In this document: piece by piece, positions 8,501 to 17,555 of the stretch
How the letters are laid out: the number at the start of each line of letters is the position of its first letter
Numbering within the stretch: the first letter of the stretch is position 1
NCBI GenBank assembly: GCA_947500845.1
Contig: CANMTP010000001.1
Coordinates: 310,001 to 374,000 of the forward strand
Source: an uncultured Aquimarina sp.
Lineage (GTDB): Bacteria > Bacteroidota > Bacteroidia > Flavobacteriales > Flavobacteriaceae
Reading direction: 5' to 3'
DNA length: 64,000 nt
Program-made: the position numbers and the translations under genes
The notes under the pieces: model-generated
The model's input: the letters and a program-made list of their open reading frames with translations, nothing else
Database searches by the model: none
What the model was told of the DNA's origin: nothing

Positions 8501-10062
8501 TTTCTGGAGATTATAAAAATCCTTCAATTGATGGGTATCTGAATTTAAATCAGGTCGGACTTACATTTCCATACTTGAACGTGGACTTAAATTTTGAAAA
8601 TAATTCAAGAGTCTTATTAAATAAACAACAGTTCAAATTTGATAACATTAATATAAGGGATACCAAATATAATACCGAAGGTATTCTTAAAGGATATATT
8701 GCCCATCGTCGTTTTTCTAAATGGGATATGGGATTAGAGATTCTTGCTAATGAACGACTACTGGTTCTTGATACCGAAGAAGATGAAGAATCTTTGTATT
8801 ACGGTACAGGATTTATAAGTGGCGAGGCTAGAATAACAGGCCCTACCGATGAATTGGTAATCGATGTTAATGCGACCACCGAAGAAGGAACAGTTTTTAA
8901 AATTCCGCTAAACGAAACAGAATCAATAGGAGACAATTCATATATCCATTTCTTAAGTCCCGAAGAAAAGAAAGCCCGATTAGAAGGAAAAGAGATTGAG
9001 TTAGAGGATATAAAAGGACTTGAACTTAATTTCGAACTGGATGTAAATGATAATGCTGAAGTAGAAATTGTAATTGATAAAAATACAGGAAGTACATTAA
9101 AAGGTCGTGGGGCGGGTACGTTGCTTATCGAAATCAATACCAACGGTAAATTTAACATGTGGGGGGATTTTGTGGCGTATGAAGGAAGTTATAATTTTAG
9201 ATACGGAGCCTTTGTAGAAAAAATATTTACGGTGCGCGATGGGGGAACTATTAATTGGGACGGAAGCCCGACTAGAGCGGTATTGGACCTTAGCGCTGTG
9301 TATAAAACTGAAGCAAACCCTGCAATTTTGCTTGAAAGTGCTTCTATTAATCGCGAAATCCCTGTAGAGGTGGTCGTAGACCTTCGAGGACAACTTATAC
9401 AACCAGACATTAATTTTAACATTGAGTTTCCCAACCTAAGTTCTGTAGTAAAAAGTGAATTAGATTACAGACTTAGTGATCAATCAAATATGGAATTGCA
9501 GGCATTGTCCCTAGTGTCTTCTGGGCAATTTTATAATGGATCACTGAATACCGGTGCAATTACCGGAGGTTTAGTGGCAGAGCGTGCATCGAGTCTGTTT
9601 AATGGAATATTTTCTGATGAGGATGATAAATTTCAGGTTGGATTAAATTATGTACAAGGAGTTCGAACACTGGATCAGGAAAATAACGATCAATTTGGTC
9701 TTACACTTTCTACACAGATTAATAATCGCATTTTGATTAATGGTCGGGTAGGAGTGCCCGTTGGCGGAGTTAATGAATCTACTGTAGTTGGTGATGTTGA
9801 GGTAGAGTATCTTTTTAATGAAGAGGGCACGCTACGCGGAAAGATTTTTAACCGCCAAGATGAAATACAGTTTATTGGTACCGCAAATCAAGGATATGAG
9901 CAAGGAGTGGGACTCTCATATTCTGTAGATTTTGATAATTTTAATGAACTTTATAACAAAATTTTCAAAAGCAAAAAAGTTAAAGATTCGATCATAAAAC
10001 CTAAGGATACAGTTAAAATCGAACCTCCGGATTTTATTAACTTTACAGAAAAGAATAAGTAA
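5539..10062 (+). CDS. tamB: TamB-like translocation and assembly module protein
   Basis: TamB-family proteins span the periplasm from the inner membrane and take part in outer-membrane protein insertion and lipid transport. This 1507-residue open frame has an N-terminal membrane anchor (about residues 27-48), a long beta-rich AsmA-like/DUF490 body and the conserved C-terminal TamB domain (about 1100-1450; YEGSYNFRYGAF then GGTINWDGSPTRA). It ends in a charged tail. The 5' end is awkward: no ATG occurs in frame before the membrane anchor. The frame opens with TTG at 5539, inside the first codons of divergent tsaD; an ATT at 5572 or 5581 after an AGGAAAAGGG tract would give an N-terminus closer to that of relatives. 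The product call is secure, the start is not. Confidence 0.92.
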   Translation: MWIHYEEKGIEIVNIVYKVKTIKRIKKLRKILLRIFLVLLSLSAFIMVTFSIPDVQTFLGKKVTSYLNSEYGVDINIDRIGLTYAGSIRLKEVFIKDHHEDTLLYASSIRTSIGSMNDVLDNRPELGDVSIKDLTFKMKVYKNETSDNLMTFIRKFDNDNATPSGQRFLLTTEQIFINNGRYSFINENLNNPNVIQYSNILLDAENLMVDGPDVYVNINSLGFDDKRGLKVSKLQTCFSVKPEEMNFQELSIETPDSKVEGDIRFSYEVDGLSDFENKVNITAIFNRAVISTNDLIPFYKEFGKNQQFKIRNTSINGILNDFKVINANIYGLDRTSIKGDIRIQNAVANASKFRLDGNFDNLTTNYYDLINLLPMVLGDALPKQLYQFGSVMAIGNATVTTKAVDVDMDFFSQLGKLNAFVLLENLDDLTKSTYNGNVISSNFNLGQLLGQESIGNSAFDIHVDGSGFTLGSLNTKIEGDINKLEVNGYAYNNMKALGNLKDRVFDGDLSSRDPNARFTFKGVADLSEEINNYDFVANVDHLDLNKLNIFTRDSVSILNGDVYMDMKGTGINDAFGTISFAKTLYTNQNAGYYFEDFDITSSFDDDRVRTVTINSPDIVEGSVKGIFRVENVYDLFRNSLGSLYTNFEATEITDDEFMEFNFSIYNKIVDVFFPEIQFEPKTFIRGRVESNESEFKLTFKSPSITAFGNYFEDIDIQVDNKNPLFNTYVAIDSIDTNFYDASEFSLINVTLKDTLFMRSEFKGGKNNVDNFNLEFYHTINEENNSVIGLRKSDFTYKGYTWYANREKNKDENKVIFDNDFDNIDIQSVILTYQDEEIKINGVTRGENYKNIKATFDQVDLHKITPRIDSLNFEGTVNGELAILQEKGSYFPNSTVKVEGLAINQTALGTLKLDVAGNADLTEYNVNTRLINNEGQRTLSAIGAINVSESNSSIDVDLDFDKFDISEFSALGGVVISNMRGFVSGEAKVSGDYKNPSIDGYLNLNQVGLTFPYLNVDLNFENNSRVLLNKQQFKFDNINIRDTKYNTEGILKGYIAHRRFSKWDMGLEILANERLLVLDTEEDEESLYYGTGFISGEARITGPTDELVIDVNATTEEGTVFKIPLNETESIGDNSYIHFLSPEEKKARLEGKEIELEDIKGLELNFELDVNDNAEVEIVIDKNTGSTLKGRGAGTLLIEINTNGKFNMWGDFVAYEGSYNFRYGAFVEKIFTVRDGGTINWDGSPTRAVLDLSAVYKTEANPAILLESASINREIPVEVVVDLRGQLIQPDINFNIEFPNLSSVVKSELDYRLSDQSNMELQALSLVSSGQFYNGSLNTGAITGGLVAERASSLFNGIFSDEDDKFQVGLNYVQGVRTLDQENNDQFGLTLSTQINNRILINGRVGVPVGGVNESTVVGDVEVEYLFNEEGTLRGKIFNRQDEIQFIGTANQGYEQGVGLSYSVDFDNFNELYNKIFKSKKVKDSIIKPKDTVKIEPPDFINFTEKNK

Positions 10063-10159
10063 CTTTCGAGTACTTTGCTATACCATTCAAATTCACGGTT
10101 TTGATGTCAGCAATATATGATTTATAAAACATTAATAACCAACTAAACAACAATACTAT

Positions 10160-11146
10160 ATGGCAAAAGAGATCAGAACTATTGGTGTAATGACTTCAGG
10201 GGGAGACTCTCCCGGGATGAACGCTGCTATTCGTGCGGTAGCTAGAGCTTGTGCTTACTATAATGTAAAATGTATAGGATTTTATAGAGGGTTTCAAGGA
10301 ATGATCGAAGGCGATCATTGCGTCCTAAATGCTCGTAGTGTGCGCAATATTATAAGTAGTGGGGGCACCATTCTCAAATCTGCCAGATCAGAAGAATTTA
10401 GAACCCCGGCGGGAAGAAAAAAAGCGGCCAGGCATCTCAAAGAATTAGAAGTTGATGCTATGGTATTGATTGGTGGTGATGGAACCTTCAGGGGCGGACA
10501 AATTTTTAGTGAAGAATATGATATTTCGGTGATTGGGGTACCTGGAACAATCGATAACGATATTGCTGGTACTAATTATACCATAGGATATGATACTGCA
10601 TTAAATACAGTCATTGATGCCATTGATAAAATACGGGATACAGCAAGTTCGCATGATCGCTTATTTTTTATTGAAGTGATGGGTCGTGATTCTGGCTTTA
10701 TTGCACTGAATACCGGAGTAGGCGCAGGAGCCGAAGAAATCTTGATCCCAGAAGAAGATATGGGACTCGACCGATTGTTGGAATCATTGAAACGCAGTAA
10801 ACGATCTGGAAAATCCTCAAGTATCGTAGTCGTAAGCGAAGGAGATAAAATCGGTAAAAATGTATTCGAATTGGCTGATTACGTTACAGAAAACCTGCCC
10901 GATTATGATGTAAGAGTTACCGTGTTGGGACATGTTCAACGTGGGGGTTCTCCTACCTGTTTTGATAGAACTTTAGCAAGTCGATTATGTGTAAAAGCTG
11001 TTGAATCATTATTGGATGGCGAAAAAAACGTCATGGTGGGGTTACTCAATAATGAAATAAAAATGACAAGTTTTGAAAAGGGTTTAAAAGAAGATCATGG
11101 TGTCAACAAAGAACTGCTTCGTATTTCTGATATACTTTCAACGTAA
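10160..11146 (+). CDS. pfkA: ATP-dependent 6-phosphofructokinase
   Basis: PfkA phosphorylates fructose 6-phosphate to fructose 1,6-bisphosphate, the committed step of glycolysis. The 328 residues match the usual bacterial length. ATP site: MTSGGDSPGMNAAIRA near residue 11 and GGDGTFRG near 104. Catalytic loop: GTIDNDIAGTNYTIGYDTA near 127, with the TIDND aspartates. Substrate site: EVMGRDSG near 171 and GHVQRGGSPTCFDR near 250. A Gly after GGDG (GGDGT) fits ATP rather than pyrophosphate use. A GAPDH gene, often found next to pfkA in this group, is absent; a long repeat-bearing gap follows. Confidence 0.97.
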   Translation: MAKEIRTIGVMTSGGDSPGMNAAIRAVARACAYYNVKCIGFYRGFQGMIEGDHCVLNARSVRNIISSGGTILKSARSEEFRTPAGRKKAARHLKELEVDAMVLIGGDGTFRGGQIFSEEYDISVIGVPGTIDNDIAGTNYTIGYDTALNTVIDAIDKIRDTASSHDRLFFIEVMGRDSGFIALNTGVGAGAEEILIPEEDMGLDRLLESLKRSKRSGKSSSIVVVSEGDKIGKNVFELADYVTENLPDYDVRVTVLGHVQRGGSPTCFDRTLASRLCVKAVESLLDGEKNVMVGLLNNEIKMTSFEKGLKEDHGVNKELLRISDILST

Positions 11147-11893
11147 ATTAGTAGTTAGAGTTTAGTACGGAGTATTTAGAATATTGAATATAATCAAAAT
11201 GCGTCAGTTTGAGTTTTCGTCTGTGGTGAATGTATCGAGAACCGGATTTTGATTATGCTGTTCATGGAAAAACAATTCTGGGCTTGGAGAGCCTCAGCCC
11301 TCGGTACTGATTCGAACCTTGAGGTGTCATACTGAGCACTTCGACTACGCTCAGCACAGGCTTGCTGAAGTATACTCGAACCCTGAGGTGCTCGATGGGT
11401 GAGCTAGCGTAGTCGAAGTGTACCGTCACGAAAACAAACAATAGAAAAACCTATCAATTCCCTCCTTGAAGAGGGTTAGGGAGATGTTTTTTTCACAGTT
11501 ATAAATTTTCATCAACAATTTTCATCGAATTTCTTTCCAGCAATAGTAAGGGGTACAAGCCCCCAACAGGGGAAAAATCCCCTGCATCCCTTACGGAGAT
11601 CCGTAAACCCATTTCGAATTAATTACTTAGATTCGTGATCTCTCACACAAAACTCTCTTTATAAGAGGAGCCTTTATCATTTTATAGTACAAGTATTGTT
11701 TTTAATGAATTTATGTGCTGCTATTCCAAATATTGTAAGACTTTGATTAAATCTAGTAAGTTGAATTTATAATCTGTACGCCAACGATAAAGTAAAAAGC
11801 TATAGTTTATGTGTCTGCACCAACAAAAAATAAAAAATAAGTAACCAACTCAATTCATACTACACGGACAACCAGTAAAATAAACTAACCATC
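11147..11893. repeat. non-coding region packed with palindromic repeats
   Basis: These 747 bases have no credible gene and hold several nested palindromes. One at 11332-11354 is CTGAGC..GCTCAG around CACTTCGACTACG, and its 15-base arm CACTTCGACTACGCT returns inverted at 11406-11420. TCGAACC(T/C)TGAGGTG occurs directly repeated at 11312 and 11376. Further hairpins are CCCTC..GAGGG at 11460-11475, CAGGGG..CCCCTG at 11567-11584 nested in GTAAGGG..CCCTTAC (11546-11594), and a TTACGGA-GA-TCCGTAA palindrome at 11591-11606. Sequences of the CTTCGACTACGCTCAG kind are widespread intergenic repeats in Bacteroidota (recollection). The promoter of the next gene must lie at the far end. Confidence 0.7.
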
Positions 11894-12472
11894 ATGAACA
11901 GACAAGAACAACTACAATTTTGCAAAATCTGCAAAAACCAAAAGTTTGATATGAAACAAGGGATAATCTGTGGCCTTAGAAATGTCGTAGCCGATTTTGA
12001 GGAGACTTGTCCCTCGTTTGACGAAGATGTAGCGCTAAAAGAAAAAGCAACAGCAGTTGTAGCTACGCGTGCAATTTATAATAACGAGGTAAGCAAGGGA
12101 ACACGATTTGCTAATCGTTTGATTGACTATATATTTATCTTAGTTTTTGGTGTTGTGATTGGTGTGTTATGGGCATTGGTATCTCCTGATACTGTATCTA
12201 CCCTAGAGCAAGGAGGACGATTAATGGATTATGTGTTTGGGATGATTATTGGTATGATTTATTATACCCTTTTTGAGATGATCACGGGTAGAACCTTGGG
12301 TAAATTAATCACAGGGACCAAGGTGGTTGATGAAGAGGGTAATACTCCTGATGCTACTAGGATCCTACTACGTAGTTTATGTCGTTATATACCTTTTGAT
12401 GCATTTTCGTTTTTGGGAGATGGTCCGGGATGGCACGATACCTTATCAAAGACGAGGGTAGTAAAGGCATGA
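11894..12472 (+). CDS. RDD family membrane protein with N-terminal four-Cys motif
   Basis: The 192-residue protein has two parts. Residues 1-45 contain four cysteines (C10, C13, C26, C39) in a CxxC-x12-C-x12-C arrangement that could bind a metal. From about residue 75 follows an RDD domain: RFANRLIDYIFILVFGVVIG carries the Arg and Asp of the name, a second membrane segment lies around 112-130, and ITGRTLGKLITGTKVVDEEG is the typical RDD core before a C-terminal arm with further conserved Arg residues. RDD proteins are small inner-membrane proteins, some reported as ion exchangers; the role here is unknown. The gene stands alone between two repeat-bearing gaps. Confidence 0.8.
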   Translation: MNRQEQLQFCKICKNQKFDMKQGIICGLRNVVADFEETCPSFDEDVALKEKATAVVATRAIYNNEVSKGTRFANRLIDYIFILVFGVVIGVLWALVSPDTVSTLEQGGRLMDYVFGMIIGMIYYTLFEMITGRTLGKLITGTKVVDEEGNTPDATRILLRSLCRYIPFDAFSFLGDGPGWHDTLSKTRVVKA

Positions 12473-12545
12473 TATAACATGAGTTTGATATAATTTAAAT
12501 TTAAAATCTGTATTAAGCAGTGTTATTAAAAAGTATATGGTGTTT

Positions 12546-12628
12546 CCTCTCCCTCTGGGAGAGGATTAAGGTGAGGGTGACCACTATGAAAAATCCTCAT
12601 CCTAGCCTTCTCCCAGAGGGAGAAGAGG
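12546..12628. repeat. inverted pair of REP-like hairpins
   Basis: Two short hairpins, CTCTCC-CTCT-GGGAGAG at 12548-12564 and CTTCTCCC-AGA-GGGAGAAG at 12608-12625, stand in opposite orientation so that the whole block is itself an imperfect inverted repeat of about 32-base arms (left arm TCTCCCTCTGGGAGAGGATT...; right arm its near complement). The organisation is that of a bacterial interspersed mosaic element. It occupies much of a 308-base gap between the RDD and DinB genes; no gene is visible there. Confidence 0.75.
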
Positions 12629-12780
12629 CTTATCAAGTTTACAAAAAACAGATGATCAATAAATATTATACCGAACTCAAGTTACTGTAGTGCATTTCTC
12701 CTATTTTTAAGAAATCGACAACAAGTTGGTGAGCTGGATTGTGGTATCTTTAAAGTAAACAATCTTTAAAACTATAAATC

Positions 12781-13278
12781 ATGCAAATCATACCGTTATT
12801 AGTAAAAGAATTAGATGACGAAGTAGCAACTGTACGAAAATTTTTAGAGTTGGTACCAGATGATAAATTAAGATGGAAACCACACAAAAAAAGTATGTCG
12901 ATGCAATTACTGGCAGTTCATCTAGCCGAAATACCTGGATGGATCGATACTGCACTCACCACCAACGAACTTGATTTTGCCAAAACTCCGTATGAACCAA
13001 CCCCGGTAAAAAGTACCAAAGAGCTGTTGGATCTGTTGGAGGAAACGTACAAGAAAGGTAAAACAAGGCTGAACAATGCCCAAGAAGATGATTTACTACC
13101 CAACTGGACGATGCGTAGTGGGGATCAGGTGTATTGGGTATTTACAAAATACGAAGTAATTCGGCATGCGTTGGGACAAATTATTCACCACAGAGCACAA
13201 TTGGGAGTGTATTTCAGGTTATTAGATATTGCTGTTCCTCCTTCTTTCGGCCCTACCGCAGATGACCAAATGGAGTAG
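12781..13278 (+). CDS. DinB family protein
   Basis: The 165-residue protein belongs to the DinB/YfiT four-helix bundle superfamily, whose members often bind a divalent metal through three histidines and in some cases transfer thiols. Candidates for the triad are His47 in LLAVHLAEIPGW and two His in the C-terminal VIRHALGQIIHHRAQLGVYFRL helix. The N-terminal helix carries DDEVATVRKFLELVPDDKLRWKPH, a typical DinB opening. The substrate is unknown. It is a single-gene unit, convergent with a lipoprotein gene 14 bases away. Confidence 0.85.
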   Translation: MQIIPLLVKELDDEVATVRKFLELVPDDKLRWKPHKKSMSMQLLAVHLAEIPGWIDTALTTNELDFAKTPYEPTPVKSTKELLDLLEETYKKGKTRLNNAQEDDLLPNWTMRSGDQVYWVFTKYEVIRHALGQIIHHRAQLGVYFRLLDIAVPPSFGPTADDQME

Positions 13279-13292
13279 GTTCTTGGATATCT

Positions 13293-14066
13293 CTAATTTC
13301 TTAAAATCCTAGCATCCACAATTTCGGTAAGATCGGTTTTTACTTCGTAGTACATTTTAAATACTCCATCAATGCGATCGGCATCAGTAATGCCTGGAAA
13401 TCTTTGGTAAGTGGTTCCGGTTCCTGGTGGCCAGGCCACAGATTCTACCAGTATGACTATATTTTGATTTTTGATACCAATCTCTTGTATATTAAAACCA
13501 TTGGTCTTGCCATCATTTTTTTTGGCTATGATATACGTGGCTTTTTGGATCTTGCCTGTATCAGGACTTAGCTTGGCGATAATTGATACTTTGGGTCCGC
13601 CGCCATTACCATAATTTCGTTGATATACGTTAGAGAAAGCACCATCCTCGACCTCTTGGGTAGTGATATAGGTAGGGTTATTGCTACCACCCACTACCGT
13701 AAATACTACCCAGGGAGTGTCATTACTATCAATTAGTATCATCTTAGTTCTTCCGTCGACTTCAGATTTTTCATGTTCTACATACCACAACGTTTCGCCA
13801 ACAGGATTTTTCTTTCGTATAAAAGGATCTTGATTAATAGAGGAAACTTGGTTAAAACCTACTTCATAAGTATTGCCATTGCTATCTGTAGCAGTGGTAG
13901 TATTGGTAAAAACTATGTTTTCGAGATTAGGGTCTTCGTTACCATCATTTCTATCGCCATCAGAGTCGTCTGAAGAACAGCCTAGGGTAAAGATCAATAT
14001 TGAGCATAAAAAAATCGATCTTCTCAGGTAGCAAAAAGATCGATTAATGTGTGGGTTAAACGCCAT
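13293..14066 (-). CDS. hypothetical lipoprotein
   Basis: This is a 257-residue predicted lipoprotein. A basic start (NRSFCYLRRS) precedes a hydrophobic segment ending in FTLGC (lipobox Cys30), then an acidic Asp/Asn-rich spacer (residues 31-46). The remaining part is beta-rich with DSNGNTYEVGF and a GETLWYV element, reminiscent of the repeat proteins that follow a quantity through alternating strands, like the secreted protein at 1848-3536, but I do not recognise a family. It lies 68 bases downstream of ridA on the same strand. Location in the outer membrane or periplasm is inferred from the lipobox. Confidence 0.7.
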   Translation of the reverse strand: MAFNPHINRSFCYLRRSIFLCSILIFTLGCSSDDSDGDRNDGNEDPNLENIVFTNTTTATDSNGNTYEVGFNQVSSINQDPFIRKKNPVGETLWYVEHEKSEVDGRTKMILIDSNDTPWVVFTVVGGSNNPTYITTQEVEDGAFSNVYQRNYGNGGGPKVSIIAKLSPDTGKIQKATYIIAKKNDGKTNGFNIQEIGIKNQNIVILVESVAWPPGTGTTYQRFPGITDADRIDGVFKMYYEVKTDLTEIVDARILRN

Positions 14067-14134
14067 TTTACTAGTAGGTTTAGTAGCTTACTAACGAAAA
14101 AATGATGTTTTTATTTTGAGTGTGTATGTTGAAT

Positions 14135-14521
14135 TTAGACCTGATTAACTGCAATGACCGAGATTTCTACATTAACTAATTTTGGTAAAGCGACCACCGC
14201 CACAGTCTCTCTGGCAGGGGCGGTATCTTCATTAAAATAGGCGCCATAAACTTCGTTTACCTGGGCAAAGTTGTTCATGTTGTTAAGAAAAATAGTGGTT
14301 TTAATTACATTCTCAAAGGTCATTCCGACTTCGTCAAGGATCGCTTTTAGATTTTGCATTACCTGCTCGGTTTCAGTTTTGATATCATCAAGTACTAATT
14401 CTCCTGTTTCAGGATTCATAGCAATTTGTCCAGAGGTATATAATGTATTTCCGTTTAGGATAGCCTGGTTATAGGGGCCAATTGGAGCAGGGGCTTTCGA
14501 AGTTGTAATAATTTTTTTCAT
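14135..14521 (-). CDS. ridA: RidA family reactive intermediate deaminase
   Basis: RidA hydrolyses reactive enamine/imine intermediates made by PLP enzymes such as threonine dehydratase, protecting other PLP enzymes. The 128-residue length is typical. It shows the family signatures SKAPAPIGPYNQA near residue 8, LYTSGQIAMNPETGEL near 32, and the C-terminal APARETVAVVALPKLVNVEI with the substrate-binding Arg and the closing EISVIAV. It lies 48 bases after the lptD stop codon on the same strand and may be cotranscribed with it. Confidence 0.95.
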   Translation of the reverse strand: MKKIITTSKAPAPIGPYNQAILNGNTLYTSGQIAMNPETGELVLDDIKTETEQVMQNLKAILDEVGMTFENVIKTTIFLNNMNNFAQVNEVYGAYFNEDTAPARETVAVVALPKLVNVEISVIAVNQV

Positions 14522-14569
14522 GTGTTGCTATATTTAGTTCATAATTTTACCTCAAACCTTAATCCTATT

Positions 14570-17302
14570 TTACAGTTGTCTATCGGGTTCACGTCTCTTA
14601 TCCCATTTAATATCGCTAAGTGCAGAGGATTTAATACCTATAAAGAAATTCCATGAAGTACGTTCGCTAAAGGGTATCCAGTTAAAGTTCATAGTCCAGC
14701 TCTCAAGATCCCGCTGGAACCTGAGGTTGGTAAAAGTAAATCCAGGATTTGCAAAGTCATATCCCGAAGAGACTCCGACCGACCAACGCGGAGCAATTTC
14801 AACATCACCAGAAAACTGAAGCGAATGCGAGGATATCGTATTTTCCCTGGAATTATTGCTGTAATTTATGTTGTAGGCGAGCCGTAATGTCCAAGGTATT
14901 TTATAATTATAATCCTTGGTATCGGGGTCTATTTCTTTACTTCGGTCTCTGTCAAAGGATTGATCCTCACCAAAATCGGTTACACCCCCGAAAAGATCAT
15001 CGGCCCGACCACCATTTCGAAGATTTTGATTTTTTAAAGGATCTTCAATTGCTTTGCCCTTTTCAAAATCTGCACTAGAAAATGAATATCCGAAGTTCGC
15101 ACTGGCTCTGGTAAGTCTAAAAAGACTTCCGCCATTTTCGATGTTCCATACATCAATCTTTCGATTATTATTATCCAAAGCATAGGGGTCCAATTGAGCA
15201 CTAAAGTTAATATCCAACTTATTTTGAATAATAGGAATATTTCCAGTGACCGATATCGGACTTAATTTCAGAGAGTCTCCTGCTATATTGTATGCAGTAC
15301 TAAAATTCAGGTTGTTCAACAAAACTACTTTTTTGGCTTCTGTGGCTGTAGTATCTTTATCTTTTACCTTCATCTCGAGGTTATTACTTAATGAAAAACC
15401 AATACTGCTTGAGAAAACATTGCTTGGGGCCCCAAAAAAACCACCTTCAAACCTTGAATATTCGAACTCTGATTCATTGATCTCGGTATCAGGATCATCT
15501 GGCTGCGGATTTTCAAAACGTTCGTAGTATTGATCAAAAGCAGGGTTAATGCTATAACTTACCGAGGGGCGCATTGTATGACGAATAGCTTGTATTTTTT
15601 TACCCTTCTTAAAATTGAAAGTTCCATAAATAGTGGTTCCTAAACTAGCAGAAAAATTATAGGTACGAAAAGCATCAAAACCTTGAATGGTATCTCTTAC
15701 TACTGCACCCGCACCATTGTTGGCCTCGGGGTCATAGTCTTGTTTAATGGTCTCAAAAACCCAGTTTTCCTGATAATTGGTACCTGCAGTAGCACTTAAA
15801 TATTTAAAAATTTTAAAATTTGTACTTACAGGAATAGAATGTTGCATTCCTAATGTGGCTCCTTCAAACATTTCTGCGGAAAAAATATCGTCATCGGTAG
15901 TGACAATTCTATTTTCTCCTCTAAAATTGTATTGTGTATTAATATTCTGAATAATTCCTTTTTTTACACCGACCTTAGGAGCAAACGGAAAAACTCTAGA
16001 GACACTGGCATTCATGTTTGGCAATGACATATTTACGATACCTGTATTCGTATTAGAATTATGTGTTGCAGCCAGGTTAATATTTACTTGCGGGTCACCG
16101 GGAATTGTTTTTGAATACGATATAGAAGAACTAATCTGGTTATTTAAGAAGTTACCGGTATTTAATTGGTTTGTAGATTGCTGAAAAAAATCGCTACTAC
16201 CAAAATTCACCGAAGCAGAAAAACGAGAATTAGGGCTAGCTTTTGCGTCCTGACTATGCGTCCATTGAATATTATAGGTTGTAGTTCTTGAAAAATCTGG
16301 AAACCCTCGTTCACTTTGCAAATTATTCTCGAACCTAAACCTTAAGTTACCTCTAAATTTATATCGTAACGCATAGGCAGATTCTATAGCAAAGGTATAA
16401 CTTCCATTAGTGTAGTAGTCTCCCAGCAGTGTTAGATCTACATAATCACTAATTGCAAAATAATATCCTCCGTTTTGTAGAAAATATCCTCTGTTGTTTT
16501 CTTCTCCTGGATTGGGAATTATAAACCCTGAAGTTCTATCTTCTGAAAGCGGAAAATAGCCAAAAGGTAATCCTAAAGGAGTAGGGACATCTGCAATAAA
16601 CATATTGACTAATCCTGTTACAATTTTCTTTTTAGGTACAAATTTTATACGCCTTGCGTAGAAGTAATATTCGGGATCCTCGATATTTTCTGAGGTGGTA
16701 AATTTTACATTCCGCATATAAATAACAGAATCATTTTCACGCTTCGAGATTTCGTTTTTAATCTTAAATCCGTTTTGTTCTGTTCTGGAGTTGTAAATCA
16801 GGGCCTTTTCGGTATCAAAGTTAAAACGAATAGAATCGGGCTCTACCACATTTTGCGCTTGTTTAAATATTGGTGTTTGGGTATACTTGCCCAAAGAATC
16901 TTTTATACCATAGGCATATACCTCACTTTTTTCATTATCTACTACAATAAAGCCGGCATTGATTTGCATATCCCCGTAAATAATTTCGGCTTCATTATAA
17001 AGATACATTTTGTTCTCTTTACGGCTTAATCGCATGTAATCGGTAGCCTTATAGTCCACTTTATCGGTCAAAAACTGTGGCTCGGGAGCTAACGTATCTT
17101 TTTTGGTGGTATCCTGAGCTTTTTCGCTTATAAGTTCTTCAGGATTAAGAGTAACTGTTTTTGTAGAATCTATTGCAATAGAATCTTTTTGGGCAGGAAT
17201 AGGTACCTCTGTAGTCTTATTTGTTTCTTGTGCCGTAATTTGACAAATACAAAAAAGTGAAAAACTTAGTGAATAAAGTATGTATCGTACCGTTGTTTGC
17301 AA
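14570..17302 (-). CDS. lptD: LptD-like LPS assembly outer-membrane protein
   Basis: LptD is the outer-membrane barrel that places lipopolysaccharide in the outer leaflet. Bacteroidota carry a divergent LptD form (about 850-930 residues), and this protein fits: after the signal peptide an OstA-like domain (DYMRLSRKENKMYLYNEAE then INAGFIVVDNEKSEVYAYG), a central plug-like GLPFGYFPLSEDRTSGFIIP motif, and a long barrel rich in alternating strands. The frame can be extended upstream to a TTG at 17353 (927 residues), but there it overlaps a promoter-like TAATTTTG. A TTG at 17302 gives a clean signal peptide (MQTTVRYILYSLSFSLFCIC...TAQ) and 910 residues, so I prefer it. Confidence 0.88.
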   Translation of the reverse strand: MQTTVRYILYSLSFSLFCICQITAQETNKTTEVPIPAQKDSIAIDSTKTVTLNPEELISEKAQDTTKKDTLAPEPQFLTDKVDYKATDYMRLSRKENKMYLYNEAEIIYGDMQINAGFIVVDNEKSEVYAYGIKDSLGKYTQTPIFKQAQNVVEPDSIRFNFDTEKALIYNSRTEQNGFKIKNEISKRENDSVIYMRNVKFTTSENIEDPEYYFYARRIKFVPKKKIVTGLVNMFIADVPTPLGLPFGYFPLSEDRTSGFIIPNPGEENNRGYFLQNGGYYFAISDYVDLTLLGDYYTNGSYTFAIESAYALRYKFRGNLRFRFENNLQSERGFPDFSRTTTYNIQWTHSQDAKASPNSRFSASVNFGSSDFFQQSTNQLNTGNFLNNQISSSISYSKTIPGDPQVNINLAATHNSNTNTGIVNMSLPNMNASVSRVFPFAPKVGVKKGIIQNINTQYNFRGENRIVTTDDDIFSAEMFEGATLGMQHSIPVSTNFKIFKYLSATAGTNYQENWVFETIKQDYDPEANNGAGAVVRDTIQGFDAFRTYNFSASLGTTIYGTFNFKKGKKIQAIRHTMRPSVSYSINPAFDQYYERFENPQPDDPDTEINESEFEYSRFEGGFFGAPSNVFSSSIGFSLSNNLEMKVKDKDTTATEAKKVVLLNNLNFSTAYNIAGDSLKLSPISVTGNIPIIQNKLDINFSAQLDPYALDNNNRKIDVWNIENGGSLFRLTRASANFGYSFSSADFEKGKAIEDPLKNQNLRNGGRADDLFGGVTDFGEDQSFDRDRSKEIDPDTKDYNYKIPWTLRLAYNINYSNNSRENTISSHSLQFSGDVEIAPRWSVGVSSGYDFANPGFTFTNLRFQRDLESWTMNFNWIPFSERTSWNFFIGIKSSALSDIKWDKRREPDRQL

Positions 17303-17350
17303 TGGTTTATATCCTATTTTTGTATAACTATGGCTTAGTTTTTGAAGTGC

Positions 17351-17358
17351 CAAAATTA
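17351..17358 (-). promoter_or_regulatory. possible -7 element of lptD
   Basis: On the minus strand TAATTTTG matches the Bacteroidota TAnnTTTG element about 50 bases before the preferred TTG start at 17302. No TTTG is present 19 bases upstream, so support is partial. Confidence 0.35.
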
Positions 17359-17555
17359 CATATATTTTTAAAGCTTAGATTGTAATTGATAAAAAAATAA
17401 AAAATTATGTCATAAGTACATTCCCAAAAGCGTTTAAACACAGAGGGGATAGAATTATTTTTATAAATCATAACCTTATACGTTTTAAGATCTATTATTA
17501 AAAACTGAAATATGAATACAATGTTTCAGGGATACCATAAAATTATTTTTAATTA

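Noticed and set aside
8799..9434. Overlapping antisense frames inside tamB as genes
   Set aside because: They are low-complexity shadows of a well-supported long coding region and carry no family motif or promoter.
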